Notes under the pieces: model-generated
Told to the model about the DNA's origin: nothing
The model's database searches: none
The model's input: only the letters and a program-made list of their open reading frames with translations
Part shown: piece after piece, positions 25,260-32,811 of the stretch
Layout: each line of letters opens with the position of its first letter
Numbering within the stretch: the first letter of the stretch is position 1
Source: Jiella sonneratiae
GTDB taxonomy: Bacteria; Pseudomonadota; Alphaproteobacteria; Rhizobiales; Rhizobiaceae
DNA: 64,000 nt
Direction: 5' to 3'
NCBI RefSeq assembly: GCF_017353515.1
Contig: NZ_JAFMPY010000018.1
Coordinates: forward strand, 62,001-126,000
Program-made: the position numbers and the translations under genes

Positions 25260-25964
25260 ATGTCCGTGTCGCCGACCCTCACCGAAGACCCGAACGGCCG
25301 CCGGCGTCCCCGGGTCGAGGCCGCCTACGAGGCAATCAAGGCGGCGATCCGCGAGGGCGAGTTTCCGCCGGGATTCCAGGGCTCGGAACTCGCCATCGCC
25401 GAGCGGCTCGGCATGAGCCGCACCCCCGTCCACCACGCGATCATCCGGCTGCAGGCCGAGGGGATGGTCGAACTCCATCCCAAGCGCGGGGTCGTCATTT
25501 CGGCGCTTTCGCCGAAGGACATGCGGGAAATCTACGACGTGATCATCGCGGTCGAGGGCATGGCGGCGATGCTCGCCGCCGAGCGGCCGGGCGGCGAGCG
25601 CCACGGCTTCTGCGCCAGCCTCGAGGCGATCAACGCCGAGATCCGCAAGGCGATCGAGAGCGACGACCTGGAACGCTGGGCCGAACTCGACGGCCGCTTT
25701 CACCTCCGCCTGGTCGAGGGGGCAGTCAACCGGCGGCTCGAACAGATCGCACGGGTCAATCTCGACCAGTCGTATCGCGCCCGGCGGCTCACCGTCCGGC
25801 TGCGGCCGCGGCCGGTGCACTCGATCGCCGAACATCAGGCGATCGTCGATGCGATCCGCATCGGCGACGGGGCGGCGGCGCGCGACGCCGCGCAGGCCCA
25901 CAAGATCGGCGCCCGCGACATGATCGCCCGCCTGTTGCAAAGCTACCAGCTGTTCCGCCTCTGA
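25260..25964 (+). CDS. GntR-family regulator (FadR/FCD type)
   Basis: A 234-residue regulator with an N-terminal winged helix (SELAIAERLGMSRTPVHHAI, about residues 42-75) and a C-terminal FCD domain. The latter contains ELDGRFHLRLVEGAVNRRL and the metal-ligand His in HSIAEHQAIVDAI. It is divergent from the tct operon and probably represses it in the absence of the transported acid. The ATG at 25260 is chosen because it gives normal family length; the upstream extension is not family-like. Confidence 0.85.
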   Translation: MSVSPTLTEDPNGRRRPRVEAAYEAIKAAIREGEFPPGFQGSELAIAERLGMSRTPVHHAIIRLQAEGMVELHPKRGVVISALSPKDMREIYDVIIAVEGMAAMLAAERPGGERHGFCASLEAINAEIRKAIESDDLERWAELDGRFHLRLVEGAVNRRLEQIARVNLDQSYRARRLTVRLRPRPVHSIAEHQAIVDAIRIGDGAAARDAAQAHKIGARDMIARLLQSYQLFRL

Positions 25965-26022
25965 CCGCGCCGAGGGCGGTGCTACCCGCCCGCCGCCGGC
26001 CGGAACGACGAAGGCAGACGTC

Positions 26023-26925
26023 TCAGCAGGCGCGTTCCTCGCGGGCCGAGGCCTTGAGGAAGTCGCTGAAGGCAGCCACCGCCCGTGTTCGGTGCCGCCG
26101 GCGATGGGTGATCGCGAAGAAGCGGCGCATCGCGCCGGGCAGGGGAATCGCCGCGATGCGGCCGAGCGCGACAGCCGGCGCCGCGGCGCGGCCCGACAGC
26201 ACGCTGGCGCTGGAGCCGGCGGCGACGGCGGCGAGCACCGCCTCGTTGGAGGGAAGTTCCAGCATCACCCGCAGGGCCTGGAGCCGGCCGCCGAGCGCCG
26301 CGAACCACGCCTCGAATTCCGAGCGCGTTCCGGAGCCTTCCTCGCGCAGGATCCAGGAGGTCGTCGTCAGCGTCGCGACGTCGAGATCGCGGCCGTCGGT
26401 GAACGGATGGTCGGGCGCGCAGGCCACCACGAGATTGTCGGTGCCGACGATCAGCTGTTCGAGATCCGCCGCGTCGACCGCCCCTTCGACGACCCCGACG
26501 TCGGCGGCGCCTTCGACCACCTTGCGGGCGACCTGCGCGGTGTTGCCCACCGACAGCGACATGTCGACGTCGGGAAAGCGGTCGTGGAATCCCATCAGCC
26601 GGCTCGGCAGCCAGTAGCTCGCGACCGTCTGGCTGGCGGCGGCGCGCAGCCGGCCGATCGTCCGCTCCGACAGGTCCTGCAGCACGAGGCTGGCGGTCTC
26701 CACCCGGTCGATGATCGCCTGCGCCTCGGGCACGAAGGCGCGGCCGGCCTCGGTCAGTTCGATGCGTCGTCCGACCCGGTCGAACAGCGTCACCGCATGG
26801 CGGCTCTCGAGGGCGGCGATCGCCGCCGAGACCGCCGACTGGGTGAGGCCGAGGCCTTCGGCCGCGCGGGTGACGTGCTGGCGTTCGGCGACGGCGAGGA
26901 AGATGCGGAGCTGTTCGAGGGTCAT
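26023..26925 (-). CDS. LysR-family transcriptional regulator
   Basis: A 300-residue LysR protein with an N-terminal winged helix (LEQLRIFLAVAERQHVTRAA, then GLTQSAVSAAIAALE) and a two-lobed effector domain from about residue 90. The sequence is of the CbbR/CysB-like type (LFDRVGRRIELTEAGRAFVPEA). It ends 58 bases from the GntR gene and is convergent with it. The region upstream of its start has no divergent partner nearby (minC is 378 bases away), so its target is not obvious. Confidence 0.9.
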   Translation of the reverse strand: MTLEQLRIFLAVAERQHVTRAAEGLGLTQSAVSAAIAALESRHAVTLFDRVGRRIELTEAGRAFVPEAQAIIDRVETASLVLQDLSERTIGRLRAAASQTVASYWLPSRLMGFHDRFPDVDMSLSVGNTAQVARKVVEGAADVGVVEGAVDAADLEQLIVGTDNLVVACAPDHPFTDGRDLDVATLTTTSWILREEGSGTRSEFEAWFAALGGRLQALRVMLELPSNEAVLAAVAAGSSASVLSGRAAAPAVALGRIAAIPLPGAMRRFFAITHRRRHRTRAVAAFSDFLKASAREERAC

Positions 26926-27303
26926 CTGGCAGGCCGGAGGGTTTGATCGTTCGATTTTATCGGTTGGAATGAAAAAAACAATCCATGGAAATCGTTGATC
27001 GTCCGGACGCCGCGGCGGCGCTCAAAAGCGTCGGAAGACGCATGCGCCCGACCCCAACCGCACGACCGCCGCCCGCGGCGATCGGGGCCCCATGCCGAGT
27101 TGCGGGATCGCGGCGGAACGCCGGCGGGCCGATGGCAGACCGATGAAGACGCGCGCAGGCTCGACGCGTGCGGCATGCGGCTCGCGTGGCCGGCAGAGCC
27201 GGGTGCCGGGACCTCGCGGGCGAGGGGGGCCGGAGTCAGCCCTGCGCAAACTCCAATGGTTAACCCTCGTTAACCGGCCTTTTGCCCAACCGTTTCGTGG
27301 ACC
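26926..27303. other. Intergenic region upstream of minC
   Basis: About 380 bases between the LysR gene and minC without a recognised gene. The LysR-proximal end (26940-27000) is more AT-rich and probably holds its promoter. The minC-proximal end holds the TTAA repeat listed separately. Open frames crossing the middle show no family resemblance. Confidence 0.5.
27260..27273 (+). promoter_or_regulatory. CtrA-box-like site before minC
   Basis: TTAACCCTCGTTAA has two TTAA half-sites in the same phase, separated by six bases and centred about 37 bases before the minC start. The alphaproteobacterial cell-cycle regulator CtrA binds TTAA-N7-TTAA; this one is a base shorter. Control of min genes by CtrA has been described in Sinorhizobium. 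Confidence 0.35.
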
Positions 27304-28080
27304 ATGACGAAGACCATTTCCAAGCAGCTGACCGACACCCGACCGATCCGCCTCAAGGGGCGCTCGTTCCTGGCGCTGGTCCTCTCGCCCGAACTGCCCT
27401 TCTCGAACTGGCTCGAGCGGCTGGACGACCTCGCCGCCCGCTCCACCGGCTTCTTCCTCGGCCGGCCGATCGTCCTCGACGTCGAGGGCCTGGAGATCAC
27501 CCAGGCCGATCTGAAGGAACTCCTCGGCGAACTCGGCGAGCGCGGCGTGCGGGTGATGGGCATCGAGGGGGCGCGGGGCTCGCTCATCGGCCCGAACATG
27601 CCGCCGCTGATGAAGGGTGGCCGGCCCGCCGGCGACATCGAGCCGGAGCCGGCGCCCGGACCGGCCGCCGCGGCGACGCCCGCGACCAGCTCCGCGCCCG
27701 AACAGGCGGCGAAGGCGGAGCCGCGGGTCGAGGTTCACAGCCAGCGCGCCGTCTCCTCGATCGTCATCACCGAACCGGTCCGCTCCGGCCAGTCGATCAT
27801 CTTTCCCGAGGGCGACGTCACCATCCTCGGCTCCGTCGCCTCGGGCGCCGAAGTGGTCGCGGGCGGTTCCATCCACGTCTACGGCGCGTTGCGCGGCCGG
27901 GCGCTCGCCGGCTCCGTCGGCAACGCCTCGGCGCGGATCTTCTGCCGCAAGCTCGAGGCCGAGCTTCTGGCGATCGACGGCCTCTACAAGATGCCCGACG
28001 ACATGGACCCGAAACATCGCGGCCAGGCCGTGACGGTCTGGCTCGAAGGCGATGCAATCAAGGCCGAACGGCTGGCCTGA
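27304..28080 (+). CDS. minC: Septum site-determining protein MinC
   Basis: A 258-residue inhibitor of FtsZ assembly. The N-terminal domain (about 1-110) shows the MinC_N fold pattern. A Pro/Ala/Glu-rich linker follows (about 112-140), and the C-terminal beta-helix domain carries SGQSIIFPEGDVTILGSVASG, GGSIHVYGALRGRALAG and a closing RIFCRKLEAELLAIDG. It is recruited to the membrane by MinD to block division away from midcell. It is first of minCDE, 34 bases before minD. Confidence 0.95.
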   Translation: MTKTISKQLTDTRPIRLKGRSFLALVLSPELPFSNWLERLDDLAARSTGFFLGRPIVLDVEGLEITQADLKELLGELGERGVRVMGIEGARGSLIGPNMPPLMKGGRPAGDIEPEPAPGPAAAATPATSSAPEQAAKAEPRVEVHSQRAVSSIVITEPVRSGQSIIFPEGDVTILGSVASGAEVVAGGSIHVYGALRGRALAGSVGNASARIFCRKLEAELLAIDGLYKMPDDMDPKHRGQAVTVWLEGDAIKAERLA

Positions 28081-28114
28081 GGCCATGACGGCCGGGCAAA
28101 GACAGGAGACTGAA

Positions 28115-28930
28115 ATGGCGAAAGTGATCGTGGTGACATCGGGCAAGGGTGGCGTCGGCAAGACGACCTCCACCGCCGCCCTCGGGGCGGCGCTCGCCCA
28201 GCGCGGCGAGAAGACCGTCGTCGTCGACTTCGACGTCGGCCTGCGCAATCTCGATCTCGTCATGGGCGCCGAGCGCCGGGTGGTCTACGATCTGATCAAC
28301 GTCGTCCAGGGCGACGCCAAGCTCTCCCAGGCGCTGATCCGCGACAAGCGGCTGGAGACGCTGCACCTCCTGCCGGCGTCGCAGACCCGCGACAAGGACA
28401 ATCTCACCGCCGAGGGCGTCGAGAAGGTCATCGACGATCTGCGCAAGAGCTTCGACTGGATCATCTGCGATTCGCCGGCCGGCATCGAGCGCGGCGCGAC
28501 GCTCGCCATGCGCCATGCCGACGTCGCCGTCGTCGTCACCAATCCGGAAGTCTCGTCGGTGCGTGACTCGGACCGCATCATCGGCCTGCTCGACGCCAAG
28601 ACCAAGAAGGCCGAGAACGGCGAGCGGATGGAGAAGCACCTGCTCCTCACCCGCTACGACCCGATGCGGGCCGAGCGCGGCGACATGCTGAAGGTCGACG
28701 ACGTCCTGGAGATCCTGTCGATCCCGCTGCTCGGCATCATCCCGGAATCGACCGACGTCCTGCGCGCCTCCAACCTCGGCACGCCGGTGACCCTCAGCGA
28801 CGTCTCCTGCGCCCCGGCGCTGGCCTATCGCGACGCGGCCCGCCGCCTCGCCGGCGAGCAGGTGGCGATGACGGTTCCGGGCGAGCGCCGCGGCTTCATC
28901 AACAAGCTCTTCGGTCGGAGGGCTGCATGA
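28115..28930 (+). CDS. minD: Septum site-determining ATPase MinD
   Basis: A 271-residue membrane-cycling ATPase of the ParA/MinD family. The deviant Walker A is [10 protein letters not shown] (residues 10-19), with the signature Lys that acts across the dimer. Switch regions [14 protein letters not shown] and [15 protein letters not shown] follow. The C terminus is the amphipathic membrane-targeting helix ([12 protein letters not shown]). The ATG at 28115 has AGGAG upstream. Its stop overlaps the minE start by four bases. Confidence 0.97.
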   Translation: MAKVIVVTSGKGGVGKTTSTAALGAALAQRGEKTVVVDFDVGLRNLDLVMGAERRVVYDLINVVQGDAKLSQALIRDKRLETLHLLPASQTRDKDNLTAEGVEKVIDDLRKSFDWIICDSPAGIERGATLAMRHADVAVVVTNPEVSSVRDSDRIIGLLDAKTKKAENGERMEKHLLLTRYDPMRAERGDMLKVDDVLEILSIPLLGIIPESTDVLRASNLGTPVTLSDVSCAPALAYRDAARRLAGEQVAMTVPGERRGFINKLFGRRAA

Positions 28931-29190
28931 GCCTGTTCAGTTTCCTCAACCGGCGCAGCACCGCCCCGATGGCGCGCGAGCGCCTGCAGGTCCTGCTCGC
29001 CCACGAACGCGCCCAGGTCGGCCATTCCGATCTCGTCGGCCTGTTGCGCGAAGAGATCCTCGCCGTCATCGCCAAGCACGTGAAGCTCGACGAGGACAAG
29101 GTCAACGTCACCATGGACCGGGGCGAGAACGTCTCGACGCTCGAAGTGGACATCGAGATCCCGGTGACGGCAAGCGTGCGGGCCGCCTGA
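28927..29190 (+). CDS. minE: Cell division topological specificity factor MinE
   Basis: An 87-residue protein that stimulates MinD ATPase and drives MinCD oscillation. The N-terminal segment [20 protein letters not shown] is the MinD-binding/membrane part. The rest is the anti-MinCD topological domain ([20 protein letters not shown], then [19 protein letters not shown]). It is translationally coupled to minD through an ATGA overlap. Confidence 0.96.
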   Translation: MSLFSFLNRRSTAPMARERLQVLLAHERAQVGHSDLVGLLREEILAVIAKHVKLDEDKVNVTMDRGENVSTLEVDIEIPVTASVRAA

Positions 29191-29267
29191 CATCACGTCG
29201 AAGGTCCGTTGCCAGCGCCGCCGCCCGGCATGAGGCCGGAGGGCGGCTCGTATCAAGGAGAAGGACG

Positions 29268-29417
29268 ATGAGCCGAGCACAGCTTATCAGTCGCCTGCAG
29301 GAACTGCAGAAACTGCCGAAGTTCGAGAAGCGCGACATTCGCTCCATCGCGGGCTTCCTGCCGATGGACGCCTTGGCGAAGCACGTCGAGGCCTGCGAGG
29401 AAGCGGCGGCACGCTGA
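29268..29417 (+). CDS. Small conserved-looking protein, 49 residues
   Basis: A 49-residue reading frame with an excellent ribosome site (AAGGAGAAGG six to fifteen bases before ATG). It lies 77 bases downstream of minE and is closed by an intrinsic terminator. The product is charged and helical (ISRLQELQKLPKFEKRDIRS, ending EACEEAAAR) and has no signal or membrane segment. I do not recognise a family. The strong initiation signal, minE-terminator setting and GC-rich third positions support a real gene, perhaps read as the last cistron of min. Confidence 0.65.
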   Translation: MSRAQLISRLQELQKLPKFEKRDIRSIAGFLPMDALAKHVEACEEAAAR

Positions 29418-29440
29418 CCGCCTCGTCATCACGGCATTGG

Positions 29441-29473
29441 AAGGCCTCGGTCGCCCGGCGACCGGGGCCTTTT
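29441..29473 (+). terminator. Intrinsic terminator after min region
   Basis: AAGGCCTCGGTCGC pairs with GCGACCGGGGCCTT (14 bp, one T-G wobble) around a short loop, followed by TTTTC. It lies 23 bases after the small gene at 29268 and would end the minCDE transcript. Confidence 0.9.
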
Positions 29474-29590
29474 CGTCGCTCGGCGGCAAGGCTTTGCTTG
29501 ATGCCGGGGTCGCCGTCGCGGCGTTCATGCCATTGCTTGACAGACAGGGCGATCGCTCTGGAATTGAACGCCGCGCGAGACGATTGGCCT

Positions 29591-29715
29591 GATCTCCCCC
29601 CTTGCGGGGGAGATGCCGGCAGGCAGAGGGGGGTATCGTGTGGCGGCGGATCTTCGACCGATGACTCTCACCCCCCTCTGGGTTGCCACCCATCTCCCCC
29701 GCAAGGGGGGAGATC
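29591..29715. repeat. Rhizobial-type palindromic intergenic element
   Basis: A perfect 25-bp inverted repeat (29591-29615 against 29691-29715; arm core CTCCCCCCTTGCGGGGGAG, itself a hairpin) encloses about 75 bases. The inner flanks also match imperfectly (GGCAGAGGGGGGT and its complement near 29670). This layout resembles the RIME-type mosaic repeats found between genes in rhizobia. No coding potential is seen inside. Confidence 0.75.
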
Positions 29716-29779
29716 GAAGCGTCGCCGGCGGCCGCGAGCTTTCAAGCGATCCCCCCGCTTCACGGAGCGGCGGCCGGTT

Positions 29780-30106
29780 TCAGCGCCGCCTGCGCGTCGG
29801 CGCGTGAAAGTCCGGCGGCTTGCCGGCGATCCATCGGATGAACGGCCGCAGTTCCGGCCGCTCGCGGATCGCCTCGCCCGACGCTTCCATCCGTGCCAGC
29901 TCGACGTTGGAGAACGTCGCGTGGAGCGTGCGGTGGCAGATCGGGTGGACCGGAACGGTCATTGTGCCGCCACGGCTCTTCGGCAGCGGATGGTGCCACT
30001 CGACGCGGCGACCGAGCGGGCGGCCGCACAGCCAGCAGATGTCTTCGGCCTTACAAGTGGCGGGTGGCGGCGGGCCAGCCGCGCGATCGGAAGGTCGTCT
30101 TGCCAT
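29780..30106 (-). CDS. HNH endonuclease
   Basis: A 108-residue protein with a compact HNH/beta-beta-alpha-metal nuclease motif. CWLCGRPLG is followed by VEWHHPLPKSRGG (the double His) and by HPICHRTLHATFSN. The CxxC and HxxC pairs should bind a structural zinc. The C-terminal part ends in an Arg-rich tail. Stand-alone HNH proteins of this size are widespread in rhizobia with unknown cellular role. It sits between two palindromic repeat elements and has no operon partner. Confidence 0.85.
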   Translation of the reverse strand: MARRPSDRAAGPPPPATCKAEDICWLCGRPLGRRVEWHHPLPKSRGGTMTVPVHPICHRTLHATFSNVELARMEASGEAIRERPELRPFIRWIAGKPPDFHAPTRRRR

Positions 30107-30437
30107 CGCCGAACAAGATGGGGCGGACCGCAGACGGCGTCACCCGCGATGCTTCGTCCCGGCCGGTCGATGGCGTCCTGAGCAGGCAAGAGCGCGCCTG
30201 CTTCGTCATCCCGGCCTGCGAGCCGGGATCCATTCCAAACCGGTGCCACCGCCGCTCGGTCGGTTAATCAACCTACTGATTTTTATGGAGCGAAATACCG
30301 CTTCGATGCGGAGGCATGGATCCCGGCTCGGGGGCCGGGATGACGAAACGTCGGGGGTCGGCACTCATCTGTTCCGCCGTCACCGCGCAGCGGCAGCGAC
30401 GGTGCGGAAAACACGACGTGAGAGGGCGCCGCGAGGC
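30107..30437. other. Intergenic region with palindromic repeats
   Basis: About 330 bases between the HNH and Fae-like genes. They are occupied mostly by the paired repeat 30202-30347, listed separately, with an AT-rich spacer near 30265-30300 that may hold a promoter. No gene is recognised. Confidence 0.5.
30202..30347. repeat. Paired inverted intergenic repeat
   Basis: The 32-bp segment at 30202-30233 (core CATCCCGGCCTGCGAGCCGG) recurs in inverted orientation at 30316-30347 with only two mismatches. Each arm contains its own CCCGGC/GCCGGG hairpin. This is a second, different family of palindromic intergenic element within 600 bases of the first. Confidence 0.7.
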
Positions 30438-30986
30438 TCAGATCTTCCCGTCGAGGCCCATCTGATAGTATTTGTGGACGATCCGGTCCTGGTTCTCGAG
30501 CAGCCAGTCGATCGACGGCTCGTTGCGCATCGCCTTGGCGATCGCCTTCTTCATGCCCTCGCGGTGGATGTCGAAGAGCACCTTGTGATCGAGATTTTCG
30601 ACCCCGACGATGGTCGGGGCGAGCCAGACCGAGCAGATGATGCCGAGGTCGTTCACCTGATCCCTCGGCAGCAGCCCTTCGCGCACCGCGTCGAGCACGC
30701 CGTTGGCGATGGCGAACTGCACCGTGCCCATCAGGATGTTGGTGTATTTCGGATCCTCCACCGTCACCTTGGAGACGCAGAGCGTCGCCGGGCGGACCAT
30801 CACGTCGGTGTTGAGCAGCGCGAAGACGCGGCTGTGGCCTTTCACCTGGTCGCCGGCGAGCGTCGCCAGCGCGGTGCCGACCGGCCCGTCCAGCGCGCCG
30901 ATGACGACCTCCGGCTCGGCCGCGGTTCCCGGAGGGCCGCCTGCGACGAGCGCCTCGCCGGTGCGCATGATGATCTTCTGGCTCAT
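30438..30986 (-). CDS. Formaldehyde-activating enzyme homologue (Fae-like)
   Basis: A 182-residue protein of the formaldehyde-activating enzyme family. Fae condenses formaldehyde with tetrahydromethanopterin in methylotrophs. The family pattern is visible in GEALVAGG, VIGALDGPVGTALA, VRPATLCVSKVTVEDPKY and VLDAVREGLLPRDQVNDLGI. The His proposed as acid catalyst in Fae (His17, in an AHIDLIIG context) appears to be Glu here (AEPEVVIG). This is therefore probably a Fae2-type paralogue with altered or lost activity. The ATG at 30986 has AAGGAGTGA upstream. No other C1 genes are adjacent. Confidence 0.8.
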   Translation of the reverse strand: MSQKIIMRTGEALVAGGPPGTAAEPEVVIGALDGPVGTALATLAGDQVKGHSRVFALLNTDVMVRPATLCVSKVTVEDPKYTNILMGTVQFAIANGVLDAVREGLLPRDQVNDLGIICSVWLAPTIVGVENLDHKVLFDIHREGMKKAIAKAMRNEPSIDWLLENQDRIVHKYYQMGLDGKI

Positions 30987-31069
30987 GAAACGTCACTCCT
31001 TGTCCCACCGGGGTGCGGGGTAGCAGAGCTGGCCGGAGGCCTCAAATCCTCTGCTGTGCCGAAACCGCC

Positions 31070-31690
31070 TCAGCCTTCGAGCACGCGCTTTTCGGCGACC
31101 GTCGTGTCGGCGTTGAGCCGGTAGACGATCGGCACGCCCGTCGCGATCTCCTCGGCGACGATCTGATCCGGCGTCAGCCCGTCCAGCGCCATGACGAGCG
31201 AGCGCAGCGAGTTGCCGTGGGCGGCGACGAGGACGGTGCCGCCACCCATCACCTTCGGCAGGATCTCGTGGATGTAATAGGGCCAGACCCTGGCGCCGGT
31301 ATCCTTCAGGCTTTCGCCGCCGGGAGGCGGGGTGTCGTAGGAACGGCGCCAGACATGCACCTGCTCCTCGCCCCATTTTTTGCGCGCGTCGTCCTTGTTG
31401 AGGCCGGAGAGGTCGCCGTAGTCGCGCTCGTTGAGAGCGAGGTCGCGGGCGATCGCAAGGCCGGTCTGGCCGAGTTCCTCGAGCATCAGGTCGAGGGTGC
31501 GCTGGGCCCGCGACAGGACGCTGGTGAAGGCGGCGTCGAAGGTGAGACCTTCGGCCTTGAGCTTGCGGCCGGCGGAGCGCGCCTCCTCGACGCCCTTCTC
31601 GGTGAGGCCCGGGTCCTTCCAGCCGGTGAAGAGGTTCTTCAGGTTCCACTCGCTCTGGCCATGGCGCACGAGGACGAGGATGCGGGACAT
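31070..31690 (-). CDS. gpmA: 2,3-bisphosphoglycerate-dependent phosphoglycerate mutase
   Basis: A 206-residue glycolytic enzyme interconverting 3- and 2-phosphoglycerate. The phosphohistidine motif is [12 protein letters not shown] (His at residue 9-10). The second catalytic His lies in [13 protein letters not shown], and the substrate region is [16 protein letters not shown]. It is the short form (about 206 residues) usual in rhizobia. The ATG at 31690 is used; the longer frame upstream lacks a match. It lies 114 bases after dapB on the same strand, the usual rhizobial dapB-gpmA pair. Confidence 0.95.
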   Translation of the reverse strand: MSRILVLVRHGQSEWNLKNLFTGWKDPGLTEKGVEEARSAGRKLKAEGLTFDAAFTSVLSRAQRTLDLMLEELGQTGLAIARDLALNERDYGDLSGLNKDDARKKWGEEQVHVWRRSYDTPPPGGESLKDTGARVWPYYIHEILPKVMGGGTVLVAAHGNSLRSLVMALDGLTPDQIVAEEIATGVPIVYRLNADTTVAEKRVLEG

Positions 31691-31804
31691 CGGCGGTGCC
31701 TTTCGATCAAGCTGACGTGTCGTGTCTGTCGAGGGTTGCATGAGACGGTGTGAGTCGGCGACGGGGGCGCCCGCCATCCCGGCGGGGAACGGCGAAACAG
31801 AGGG

Positions 31805-32614
31805 TCAGTCGCCGAGCCCGAGCACGTCGCGCATCGTGTAGAGGCCGGCGGGCCTGTCCTTCGCCCAGAGCGCCGCCTTCACCGCGCCCCTGGCGAAGAT
31901 CGCCCGGTCGCCGGCGGCGTGCGACAGCTCGATCCGCTCGCCCTCGCCGGCGAGGATGACCGAATGCTCGCCGACCACCGAGCCGCCGCGCAGCGTCGCA
32001 AAGCCGATCGTACCCGCGTCGCGGGCGCCGGTGATGCCGTCGCGGACGCGCACCGCACGATCGTCGAGGGCGACGCCCCGGCCCCGGGCCGCCGCCTCCC
32101 CGAGGAGGAGGGCGGTGCCGGACGGCGCGTCGACCTTGTGGCGGTGGTGCATCTCCAGCACCTCGATGTCGAAGGCGTCGGGGCCGAGCGCACGCGCCGC
32201 CTTTTCGACGAGGACGGCGAGGAGATTGACGCCGAGGCTCATATTGCCGGACTTGACGATCGTCGCGCCGTCGTCCGCCGCCTTGCGGATCGCGGCATCG
32301 TCGGCCGCCTCGCAGCCGGTCGTCCCGACGACGTGGACGAGGCGGCGTTCGGCCGCCCGCCGCGCCATTTCCACCGACACCGCGGGCGCTGTGAAGTCGA
32401 CGATGCCGTCGGCACCGTCGAGCGCCGCGTCGACGTCGTCGCCGATCGCAACGCCGTTCTCGCCGATCCCCGCCAGAAGGCCCGCATCGCCGCCGAGCGC
32501 CGGCGATCCGCCGCGCTCCAGCGCGGCGTGCAGCGAGGCGCCTTCGGTCTCGGCGATGACTTTCACCAGTGTCCGGCCCATCCGGCCGGCGGCTCCGAGA
32601 ACGACGAGCTTCAT
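31805..32614 (-). CDS. dapB: 4-hydroxy-tetrahydrodipicolinate reductase
   Basis: A 269-residue enzyme of the diaminopimelate/lysine pathway. The N-terminal NAD(P)-binding motif is [13 protein letters not shown] (residues 4-16). The catalytic signature is [20 protein letters not shown], with the His pair and Lys that bind and protonate substrate. The GTTGC segment ([11 protein letters not shown]) binds cofactor and substrate. It precedes gpmA, and its length is normal. Confidence 0.96.
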   Translation of the reverse strand: MKLVVLGAAGRMGRTLVKVIAETEGASLHAALERGGSPALGGDAGLLAGIGENGVAIGDDVDAALDGADGIVDFTAPAVSVEMARRAAERRLVHVVGTTGCEAADDAAIRKAADDGATIVKSGNMSLGVNLLAVLVEKAARALGPDAFDIEVLEMHHRHKVDAPSGTALLLGEAAARGRGVALDDRAVRVRDGITGARDAGTIGFATLRGGSVVGEHSVILAGEGERIELSHAAGDRAIFARGAVKAALWAKDRPAGLYTMRDVLGLGD

Positions 32615-32811
32615 GGGCGGCTCCCTGTCAAATGGCGAGGCGGCGGCGCATGGCGATCGGCCACGACCCTCGTACCACCGTCATCCTCGGGACAAGCTTG
32701 ATGATGACGACCTGTCGGATTTCCGGCGCTCACCTGTTTGGCCGTTGCATACTTCATTCGCCAACGCCGTCAAAGGGTCGATCCCGCCGATGCGGGCGAC
32801 GGCGTCGCGTC

